From contig WFPV01000039.1 in the NCBI GenBank assembly GCA_015487405.1, positions 1 to 5,329 on the forward strand: DNA of 5,329 nucleotides, read 5' to 3'. Both the position numbers and the translations under genes were made by a program. Position 1 is the stretch's first letter. Each line of letters opens with the position of its first letter. The notes below the pieces were generated by a model, which did no database searches, had not been told where the DNA came from, and worked only from the letters and a program-made list of their open reading frames with translations. This DNA comes from Aquifex sp. GTDB lineage: Bacteria; Aquificota; Aquificia; Aquificales; Aquificaceae. Positions 1 to 5,224 of this stretch are shown here, one piece after another.

Positions 1-225
1 CTCGGAGCTGTCCACCCCCGAAGTGTAGGCTTCACAAATATACTCATATCCAGCCAAAGGTATTTAAGCTCTTTGCCATGTTTTTCTTTTAGCCATTTTC
101 TTAGCTCCTTTATATGCTTGGTTGAAGAGTTTTCCAGAATGGTAAGTGAGGAAGCCTAAAGCGATTTGGTATTCTGCAGGAATACCGGTTAGGGCTCTTG
201 AGAAACATTTTAGAGGTTTTGGCAT
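1..225 (-). pseudogene. Remnant of an IS200/IS605-type tnpB (RNA-guided nuclease/transposon-associated) gene, internally deleted, runs off left edge
   Basis: Reading the minus strand from an ATG at 223-225 gives a 54-residue open frame ending at a TAA at 64-66. It includes PAEYQIALGFLTYHSGKLFN, which resembles the N-terminal helix region of archaeal/cyanobacterial-type TnpB proteins (compare the general pattern 'SKNLYN'). After the stop the same frame continues as LAGYEYICEAYTSGVDSSE, which resembles the late TnpB segment 'GY.V..V.EAYTS'. Between them a second frame (about 60-119) reads ELRKWLKEKHGKELKY, plausibly part of the original protein, so at least two frame changes or one deletion junction plus an indel are present. 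In an intact TnpB these two regions lie several hundred residues apart; here they are about 50 residues apart, implying loss of most of the middle, including much of the RuvC-like core. The rest of the C-terminus lies outside the window. What is seen is the translation; the family call is from memory of TnpB motifs; the deletion is inferred. It cannot encode an active nuclease as written. Confidence 0.6.
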
Positions 226-346
226 TAGGGCTACCTTTTAAGGAAAATTTTAAAACTGCTTACGCAGGTGGGTTTCTGTGTACGCACTTTAGATATGAGG
301 TTTTAGTCCGAAAGTTTTCTATAAATTTAAAAGTTGAGGTAAAAGG
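226..346. other. Non-coding leader between the tnpB remnant and the broken coiled-coil gene
   Basis: There is no supportable gene here. A plus-strand open frame starting with TTG at 198 crosses this stretch but has no ribosome site and no recognisable protein. Visible structure is small: a CTGC-TTAC-GCAG hairpin at 256-267, and the hexamer TACGCA twice in direct orientation (261-266 and 281-286). These could be leftovers of the left end of the IS200/IS605-like element whose remnant lies to the left, but they are short enough to be chance. A TATAAA at 320-325 could be a -10 element for the downstream broken gene; no good -35 is seen at the proper spacing. Confidence 0.3.
336..340 (+). promoter_or_regulatory. 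Ribosome binding site of the broken coiled-coil gene
   Basis: GAGGT lies 6 bases before the ATG at 347-349. It fits a normal Shine-Dalgarno position and supports this ATG as the original start of the now broken gene. Confidence 0.55.
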
Positions 347-650
347 ATGGCAAACCTTCCCTACGAGGTTTTCAGAGAACTGGAGGAAAGCTTAGGAAAG
401 GAAAAGGCGGAAAGATTAACTAAAGCCTTTGAAAAATAATTTGAAACTCAAAAGGAAGAGCTAAAGGATCAGTTAAAAGATGAAATGCGAGTTAGCCACT
501 AAAGAGGATATAGAACTACTTAAAACCGAAATTCGTAGACTGGAACAGATTATAGACCTAAAACTAAAACTCTGGTCCTTAATTCTTATAGCTCTCATAC
601 TTTTTACCAACAGAGGAACCCTCGAGGGGTTCCTAAAGTTGATAGGTTGA
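347..650 (+). pseudogene. Broken gene for a small coiled-coil protein with a C-terminal membrane segment (DUF1640/CCDC90-like organisation)
   Basis: From ATG 347 the frame reads MANLPYEVFRELEESLGKEK and continues to residue 30, where it meets TAA at 437-439. The same frame then gives FETQKEELKDQLKDE before a +1 slip at about 481-491. After the slip, LATKEDIELLKTEIRRLEQI and a hydrophobic stretch (LWSLILIALILF, about 576-611) run to TGA at 648-650. Rejoined, this is a roughly 100-residue protein: a charged helix, a heptad-like coiled coil with the ATKEDI motif, one transmembrane helix, and a short tail. The layout matches small coiled-coil/TM proteins of unknown function common in Aquificales and other bacteria. 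Two independent lesions (one stop, one frameshift) make decay more likely than sequencing error, though either could be an error. Its position between a dead transposon piece and copA suggests an accessory, dispensable gene. No function is proposed. Confidence 0.72.
614..634. repeat. Strong inverted repeat (hairpin) near the 3' end of the broken gene
   Basis: AGGAACCCT (614-622) pairs with GGGGTTCCT (626-634) across a three-base CGA loop, nine pairs with one T-G wobble at the loop. Neither side is followed by a T-run, so it is not a standard intrinsic terminator. It falls in codons for the C-terminal tail (NRGTLEGF). Confidence 0.5.
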
Positions 651-723
651 TTAAAGTAAAAACAAATTTCCAAAGAATTTAACAGGTGAATTAACACTAA
701 CCTACTGATAGATTAATTCTCTG
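651..723 (+). promoter_or_regulatory. Probable promoter/operator region of copA
   Basis: This 73-base AT-rich gap is the only place for a copA promoter. TAGATT at 709-714 could serve as a -10; that would put the transcript start around 720-722, almost at the ATG, and there is no Shine-Dalgarno before the ATG. The hexamer TTAACA occurs twice 12 bases apart (679-684 and 691-696), on one face of the helix, and could be a regulator site. No canonical CopY or CsoR operator is visible here. The reading is tentative. Confidence 0.3.
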
Positions 724-2766
724 ATGAAGAAGAGCTTGAAAGTTGAGGGAATGTCTTGCGTAAACTGTGCCCGTGCAATAGAGATAACCCTGAAAAAGAC
801 CGAAGGTATCAAGAGCGTAAAAGTTTCCTTTGAGCTCGGAAAGGTGGAGGTGGATTACGACGAAGGCAAGATATCCGAAGAAGAGATTATCAGAAAGATA
901 GAGGAGCTCGGTTATAAAGTGGTTCAGGAAAAAGGAAAAACTGAAGAGCTACTCCTACTCTTTAGCGGAACTTCTTCCATTTTCATACTCATTACGATGT
1001 TTTTCAGCTTTCCGCTAAAATTCGAACTCCAGCTTCTACTTTCTACACTGGTTCAGTTCACCGCAGGTATGAAGTTTTACAGGGGAGCGATATCCACTTT
1101 AAAACAAGGCGTTGCAGGGATGGACGTTCTGGTCAGCCTCGGGACCACGGGAGCCTACCTTTACAGTCTCCTTTCCTACCTAAAGCTCATTCCCGGATAT
1201 CCGATGTTTGAAACGAACATCTTTCTCATAACCTTCGTCAGACTCGGAAAATACATAGAGGAAAAAGCACGGGAAAGAGCGGTAAAAGGCTTAAAAGAAG
1301 TTTTTACCCTCTCCTTTAAAAAGGTAAAGGTTCTGGAGGGAGAAAAAGAGATTGAAAAAGAGGTTAGGGAAGTCTTCAAAGGGGAAAAAGTAATATACAG
1401 AACGGGGGAGCAGATACTCCTGGACGGAGTAGTATTAGAGGGAGAGGCTCTCGTAAACGAGGCTATAATCACGGGAGAAAGCCTTCCCGTAAAAAAGAAA
1501 CCGGGAGATAAAGTAATTTCAGGCTCACTCGTGGAAAACGGCTACCTTATCACAAAGGTAGAAAAACCTTTCTCGAGCTCTTACATAAACCAAATAAAAA
1601 GGCTCATAGAAGAAGCCCTTCACGAGAAGCCCGCAATTCATAGGCTATCGGACAGAGTTTCCCACTACTTCGTTCAGTTCGTGGTTTTAATATCTCTAAT
1701 TACCTTCGGTGTTTGGTATTTTACGACCGGTGAGCTCCAGAAGGCGGTTCTCTTTTCTCTATCGGTGCTTGTGGTTTCCTGTCCCTGCGCTTTCGGGATA
1801 GCCGTTCCCCTCGCAGTTGCGGTAGGCATTTACAAGGCTCTCAAGAAAGGAATACTTCTAAAGAAACCCTCCGTTTTTGAACTTGTTCCCAAACTTCAGG
1901 TGCTCGTTTTTGATAAGACCGGAACGCTTACCGAAGGCAAGCTCAAGGTTGAAGAGCTGAAGGTGGAAGACAAATACCTACCGGTAATTTACGCTATGGA
2001 AGAATACTCAAACCATCCCGTAGCGAAGGCGATAAGGGAGTTTCTGAAGGACAAGGTGAAGGAAAAACCGAAACTTGAGGGATGCAGGGAAATACCGGGA
2101 CTCGGCGTAGAGTGTAAAGACCTGATAGTAGGAAAGGGAGAGCTCTGGAACCTAAACGGAAGAAACGGAGCTATCACCGTAGGATTCGGAACGAGGGAAA
2201 AACTCCTCGGTTACATCGTTCTTAGGGATAAACTCAGGGAAGAAGCCAAAGAAGTTGTAAGTTTCTTAAAGAGCAAAGGACTAAAGGTGATACTCCTAAC
2301 CGGAGATACAAGGGAGAACGCCCAGAAAATAGCTCAAGAGCTCGGAATAGAGGAAATTATAGCCCAGGTAAAGCCCGAAGAGAAGAAGGAGGTCGTGGAG
2401 AGCTTAAAAAAGAAAGGCTTTAAAGTAGGAATGGTAGGAGACGGAATAAACGACTCCCCTGCACTTGCAACGGCAGACTTGGGAATTGCCGTAAGCTCGG
2501 GAGCTGACCTTGCGAAGGTAGCGGGGGACGTGATAATTCACAACCTCCGTTCCCTTAAGGAGCTATTTACACTTTCGGAGAAGGTTTACAGAAAGATAAA
2601 GGAAAACCTCTTCTGGGCTCTCGTATACAACGCTCTTTTCATACCGGCGTCAGCCGGTCTCTTTTACAAATTTGGGATTTACCTAAAACCTGAGTTTGCG
2701 GGATTGTTGATGTCTCTCTCTTCCGTGAGCGTAGTTATGAACACCCTCCATCTCCTCAGGGATTGA
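724..2766 (+). CDS. copA: Cu(I)-exporting P1B-type ATPase (CopA; CtrA2-like)
   Basis: This 680-residue inner-membrane pump uses ATP to export monovalent copper (also silver) from the cytoplasm. Residues 1-68 form one heavy-metal-associated domain with the GMSCVNC site (Cys12, Cys15). Two membrane pairs follow at about 78-120 and 131-180. The actuator domain carries TGES at 250-253. Membrane helix 6 has the CPC metal site (Cys353, Cys355). The phosphorylation site is DKTGTLT (Asp397); the nucleotide domain has the P1B His-Pro pair (431-432); TGD is at 526-528 and GDGIND at 572-577. The last helices contain YN (635-636) and MSLSS (663-667). CPC together with YN and MxxSS is the P1B-1 signature, so Cu+/Ag+ rather than Zn/Cd or the CPH-type CopB is indicated. 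Length and all catalytic residues are normal. The ATG at 724 is chosen because the metal-binding domain begins directly after it; no Shine-Dalgarno is visible. The AMMECR1-type gene follows with no gap. It closely resembles A. aeolicus CtrA2 from memory. Confidence 0.95.
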   Translation: MKKSLKVEGMSCVNCARAIEITLKKTEGIKSVKVSFELGKVEVDYDEGKISEEEIIRKIEELGYKVVQEKGKTEELLLLFSGTSSIFILITMFFSFPLKFELQLLLSTLVQFTAGMKFYRGAISTLKQGVAGMDVLVSLGTTGAYLYSLLSYLKLIPGYPMFETNIFLITFVRLGKYIEEKARERAVKGLKEVFTLSFKKVKVLEGEKEIEKEVREVFKGEKVIYRTGEQILLDGVVLEGEALVNEAIITGESLPVKKKPGDKVISGSLVENGYLITKVEKPFSSSYINQIKRLIEEALHEKPAIHRLSDRVSHYFVQFVVLISLITFGVWYFTTGELQKAVLFSLSVLVVSCPCAFGIAVPLAVAVGIYKALKKGILLKKPSVFELVPKLQVLVFDKTGTLTEGKLKVEELKVEDKYLPVIYAMEEYSNHPVAKAIREFLKDKVKEKPKLEGCREIPGLGVECKDLIVGKGELWNLNGRNGAITVGFGTREKLLGYIVLRDKLREEAKEVVSFLKSKGLKVILLTGDTRENAQKIAQELGIEEIIAQVKPEEKKEVVESLKKKGFKVGMVGDGINDSPALATADLGIAVSSGADLAKVAGDVIIHNLRSLKELFTLSEKVYRKIKENLFWALVYNALFIPASAGLFYKFGIYLKPEFAGLLMSLSSVSVVMNTLHLLRD

Positions 2767-2798
2767 ATTTTAGTATTTTAGACTCAAATTATCTGAGT

Positions 2799-3386
2799 AT
2801 GAAGTTAGAAGATGTTAAGGAGTTAATAGACTTAGGGAGGAGTGCAGTCTATAAAGCTTTTAAGGGAGAAGAGCTCAGCGTTCCCGAGTTTATAAAACAG
2901 AAGTATTCCGAACCCATGGGAGTTTTCACAACCATTAAGAGTTACCCCGAATGTAAGCTGAGGGGATGTATAGGGATTCCCCTCCCGGTTTATCCGCTCT
3001 GGTATGGCGTCATTTACAGCTCCCTTCAGGCGGCTTTCAACGACCCCCGTTTCACACCACTAAGACCAGAGGAATTTGATAAAGTAACCTGGGAGCTCAG
3101 CCTCCTGACACCTCCCGAGGAGGTGAAAGCTCCAAAAGAGAAACTTCCTGAGCTTATTGAGCTTGGAAAGCACGGACTAATTGTAGATCTCGGAGAGAGG
3201 AAAGGACTTCTGCTTCCCCAGGTTCCCATTGAGCAAGGCTGGAACGCGGAAGAGTTTTTAAGCTACACCTGCCTAAAGGCCGGACTCCCTCCCGACTGCT
3301 GGAGGTGGGACGAGACAAAAGTTTACCGCTTCAGCGGGGAGGTTTACAAAGAAAAAGAACCCTTCGGGGAGGTGGTAAAGGAGTAG
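2799..3386 (+). CDS. AMMECR1-domain protein of unknown function
   Basis: This 195-residue soluble protein belongs to the AMMECR1 family, conserved from archaea to man. The family hallmark LRGCIG is present at residues 54-59 (Cys57). Other family-type segments are AAFNDPRF at 78-85, LLLPQV at 137-142 and KAGLPPDCW at 160-168, so the domain is full length and intact. Biochemical activity is not established; in many prokaryotes AMMECR1 is encoded beside, or fused to, Memo and radical-SAM proteins. Here it directly follows copA in the same direction and must share its transcript. Start choice is uncertain. ATG 2799 fits where family members begin, but has only weak ribosome-site support. TTG 2763 overlaps the copA stop as TTGA and would add 12 residues (207 in total) with no family resemblance. 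The TTGA overlap is the same arrangement used by mltG, which argues for the longer form, but here no proper Shine-Dalgarno precedes it. Confidence 0.85.
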   Translation: MKLEDVKELIDLGRSAVYKAFKGEELSVPEFIKQKYSEPMGVFTTIKSYPECKLRGCIGIPLPVYPLWYGVIYSSLQAAFNDPRFTPLRPEEFDKVTWELSLLTPPEEVKAPKEKLPELIELGKHGLIVDLGERKGLLLPQVPIEQGWNAEEFLSYTCLKAGLPPDCWRWDETKVYRFSGEVYKEKEPFGEVVKE

Positions 3387-3419
3387 CTTACCAAAACTTA
3401 AATTTACCTCCTTCCCACC
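3371..3419. repeat. Imperfect dyad across the convergent gene ends; possible weak bidirectional terminator
   Basis: GGTGG (3371-3375) and AAGGAG (3378-3383) can pair with CCACC (3415-3419) and CTCCTT (3408-3413), leaving a loop of about 24 bases and a small internal bulge. The arms are the last codons of the AMMECR1 gene and of mltG, whose stops are 17 bases apart. A smaller alternative is GGTAA (3374-3378) with TTACC (3388-3392). There is no T-run on either strand, so intrinsic termination is not well supported. Confidence 0.3.
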
Positions 3420-4390
3420 TTTCTTAAGTTCATCAGGTGCTCTAAGTAGGTGCGAGCAAAAAGGTGCCCGCTCATATCGGGTTTTGCCACAAAGTAGAGA
3501 TAGTCCACCTTGGCGGGTCTGAGAGCCGCTTCCAAGGAAGGGAGTCCGGGATTGGATATGGGTCCCGGAGGAAGTCCGTAATAGAAATAAGTGTTGTAAG
3601 GGTCGTCTAAGTTATAGAACTTCTTGAGGAGCTTTCCTTTCCAGAGACCTCTTCTTTTTGCCGCGTATATCACGGTTGGGTCTATCTGGAGCTTCATTCC
3701 CCTGTTAAGTCTGTTGTAAATAACTGCCGCTATGAGAGGTCTCTCGTGGGGAACCTTGGTTTCCTTCTCAACCATTGAAGCGACCGTTACCCAGGTTTCA
3801 AGCTCAAGGTTTTTCTTCTTAAGTTCTTTTCTGAGGTTTTCTGTCTTCTTCAGGAAGTTTTTATACATTACGTCTATAACCTTCAGGGGGTGAGTTTCCT
3901 TGGAAAAGAAATAGGTGTCCGGGAAAAGGAATCCCTCCATTGAGGGAACGGACAGCCCGTAAGAGTGAACCACTTCCTCCGAAGTTGCATACCTTAAGAA
4001 ATCCTTAGCTTTGCAAATCCTATTTTTCTCAAGCTCGCGGGCTATGGTGTAAATATCGTCCCCCTCTTTAACGGTTATTCTGTAGAGCTTATACTTTCCC
4101 TCCTTAAGATAGTTGTAAACATCAAGGGTGTTCAGCCTTCCCTTAAACTCGTATTCACCGGCTTCCAGTTTCGCCCTTTCTATGGAGTGAATTATGAGAA
4201 AGAGGTATTTTGAGTATATAACTCCTTCCCTTTCTAAAATTTCCGCTATCTTAGGAACGGGAGTGCCGTAGCGGATTTCCAAGGTCTTTGGAGGTTTTAT
4301 CTCTTTTGGAAGGTATATGAGGTAGGTTACCGCTCCCACGATGCCGAGCATAAGCAAGATAAGAATCAAAAAGCCGAAGGCTTTCCTCAA
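3404..4390 (-). CDS. mltG: Endolytic murein transglycosylase MltG (YceG-like)
   Basis: This 328-residue protein is anchored in the inner membrane by one N-terminal helix (about residues 5-27), with its enzyme domain outside. MltG cleaves nascent glycan strands of peptidoglycan, releasing 1,6-anhydro-muramyl ends, and is thought to act as a terminase setting glycan length. The visible family signature is complete: a LysM-like N-terminal half (about 40-115), EGFLFPDTY at 152-160, ASMVEKET at 204-211 (Glu208 is the likely catalytic acid by comparison with E. coli Glu218), ERPLIAAVIYNRL at 216-228, LQIDPTVIYA at 234-243, and GLPPGPISNPG at 272-282. Length is usual. The start is TTG 4390, overlapping the tlyA stop as TTGA and preceded at ideal spacing by AAGGAGGT, so translational coupling to tlyA is likely. 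It converges on the copA-AMMECR1 unit. Confidence 0.94.
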   Translation of the reverse strand: MRKAFGFLILILLMLGIVGAVTYLIYLPKEIKPPKTLEIRYGTPVPKIAEILEREGVIYSKYLFLIIHSIERAKLEAGEYEFKGRLNTLDVYNYLKEGKYKLYRITVKEGDDIYTIARELEKNRICKAKDFLRYATSEEVVHSYGLSVPSMEGFLFPDTYFFSKETHPLKVIDVMYKNFLKKTENLRKELKKKNLELETWVTVASMVEKETKVPHERPLIAAVIYNRLNRGMKLQIDPTVIYAAKRRGLWKGKLLKKFYNLDDPYNTYFYYGLPPGPISNPGLPSLEAALRPAKVDYLYFVAKPDMSGHLFARTYLEHLMNLRKVGRR

Positions 4391-5163
4391 TCAACGACCT
4401 CCTTCAGAGCTCCTTCTATTGCTTCCTCTAAGTTTACCTCTTCTCCCTCACGCTTTGCGTAGATAAAGAACTCCTCGTTTCCCTTAGTCCCCTTTGGACG
4501 TGACTTCGTAATACCGAGAATCTTAAAGCCGTGTTCCTTCAAAAAGTTTGCGACTTTTTCTATAGCTTCCTTTTTGTGACTTTCCTCCCTGACTATTCCC
4601 TTTTTTACTTTCCTCGGACATAGCTCAAACTGGGGCTTTACGAGAACTATCAGCTCCCCATTTTCTTTTAGGAACTTAAAGACATTAGGGAGAACCTTAG
4701 TGGCAGATATGAAGGAAACGTCGCAGGTTATGACCTCTACCTTTTCGGGAATATGCTCCTCTGTAAGCTCCCGGGCGTCGGTCTCCTCGTAGAGAATTAC
4801 CCTTTTATCTTGCCGAAGCTTGTAATCCATCTGTCCCCTTCCCACGTCCACAGCGTAGACCTTTTTAGCCCCGTGCTGGAGCATAAAGTCCGTAAAACCG
4901 CCCGTTGAAGAGCCCACATCAAGAACGACTTTATCTTTAAAGTCGAGACCGAACTTTTTAGCCGCCCACTCTAACTTCTCACCTCCGCGGGAGACGTATT
5001 TAGGGAGGGCTTTGACCTCCACTTTTTCGTCACCCTTTAGCCTGTATCCGGGCTTATCTACGACTCTTCCGTTCACAAGCACCTGTCCAGCCATAATGAC
5101 CGCCTGAGCCTTTTCCCGCGAAGGGACGAGCCCCTTTTCGTATAAATACTTATCAAGCCTCAT
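4387..5163 (-). CDS. tlyA: TlyA-family rRNA (cytidine-2'-O)-methyltransferase
   Basis: This 258-residue cytoplasmic enzyme should 2'-O-methylate ribosomal RNA with SAM; characterised TlyA proteins modify C1920 of 23S and, in the longer type, C1409 of 16S rRNA. 'Hemolysin' labels for this family are historical. Residues 1-60 form an S4 RNA-binding domain beginning MRLDKYLYEKGLVPSREKAQ. An RrmJ/FtsJ-type fold follows, with YVSRGGEKL at 56-64, the SAM loop VLDVGSSTGGF at 80-90, CDVSFIS at 147-153 and VKPQFE at 175-180. Lys63, Asp148, Lys176 and a Glu at 230-231 fit the catalytic K-D-K-E set (M. tuberculosis K69/D154/K182/E238). The start at 5163 is chosen because the family begins there; an 18-codon upstream extension reaches TTG 5217 but runs into the transposon right-end hairpin and looks spurious. 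The ribosome site is weak (AAAGG two bases before ATG). It overlaps mltG by TTGA. The leader lies directly against the right-end element. Confidence 0.93.
   Translation of the reverse strand: MRLDKYLYEKGLVPSREKAQAVIMAGQVLVNGRVVDKPGYRLKGDEKVEVKALPKYVSRGGEKLEWAAKKFGLDFKDKVVLDVGSSTGGFTDFMLQHGAKKVYAVDVGRGQMDYKLRQDKRVILYEETDARELTEEHIPEKVEVITCDVSFISATKVLPNVFKFLKENGELIVLVKPQFELCPRKVKKGIVREESHKKEAIEKVANFLKEHGFKILGITKSRPKGTKGNEEFFIYAKREGEEVNLEEAIEGALKEVVD
4397..4404 (-). promoter_or_regulatory. Perfect Shine-Dalgarno for mltG inside the tlyA end
   Basis: On the minus strand AAGGAGGT lies 6 bases before the TTG at 4390-4388, within the last codons of tlyA. It decides the TTG as the mltG start and explains how a weak start codon overlapping the upstream stop can be used. 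Confidence 0.85.
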
Positions 5164-5198
5164 AGCCTTTAAAATATATTTCCCGAGTGAATCCCCTT
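5164..5198 (-). promoter_or_regulatory. Short leader of tlyA left between the transposon end and the start codon
   Basis: Only about 35 bases separate the presumed element end (TTCAC, 5199-5203) from the tlyA ATG. They contain an AT-rich AAATATATTTTAAA block that could supply a -10, but no room for a native -35 unless it lies in the element. Transcription of tlyA-mltG may therefore start inside or read through from the insertion. Confidence 0.3.
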
Positions 5199-5209
5199 GT
5201 GAACTACCC

Positions 5210-5224
5210 CGCATCAAAGATGCG
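5210..5224 (-). repeat. Right-end hairpin overlapping the tnpB stop codon
   Basis: CGCATC (5210-5215) and GATGCG (5219-5224) are perfect complements across a three-base loop. On the minus strand the stem can extend by a C-G and a T-G pair. The tnpB TGA sits in its loop and stem. No T-run follows, so it is better read as an element-end/omega-RNA hairpin than a terminator. Confidence 0.6.

Noticed and set aside
198..395. Plus-strand 65-codon open frame starting with TTG
   Set aside because: No ribosome site, no recognisable protein, antisense to the tnpB remnant at one end and out of frame over the coiled-coil pseudogene at the other.
614..634. Intrinsic terminator at the hairpin in the broken gene
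   Set aside because: No T-run on either strand after the stem.
473..697. Minus-strand 74-codon open frame
   Set aside because: Lies antisense to the broken coiled-coil gene, whose plus-strand coding signal (heptads, TM helix) is clear; Ser/Ile-rich shadow composition.
1176..1472. Minus-strand 98-codon open frame inside copA
   Set aside because: Antisense shadow of a fully conserved P1B ATPase; no promoter or ribosome site.
1989..2177. Minus-strand 62-codon open frame inside copA
   Set aside because: Antisense shadow of the copA nucleotide-binding domain.
724..2766. Zn/Cd (ZntA) or CPH-type (CopB) identity for the ATPase
   Set aside because: Membrane helix 6 has CPC, not CPH, and the last helices have YN and MSLSS, the Cu(I) signature, without the Zn-type Lys/Asp features.
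3026..3229. Minus-strand 67-codon open frame inside the AMMECR1 gene
   Set aside because: Ser/Pro/Gly-rich antisense shadow of a conserved protein.
5164..5217. 18-codon N-terminal extension of TlyA starting at TTG 5217
   Set aside because: The extension is encoded by the transposon right-end hairpin and flank; TlyA/S4 proteins begin at the MRLDKYL segment, so ATG 5163 is the sensible start.
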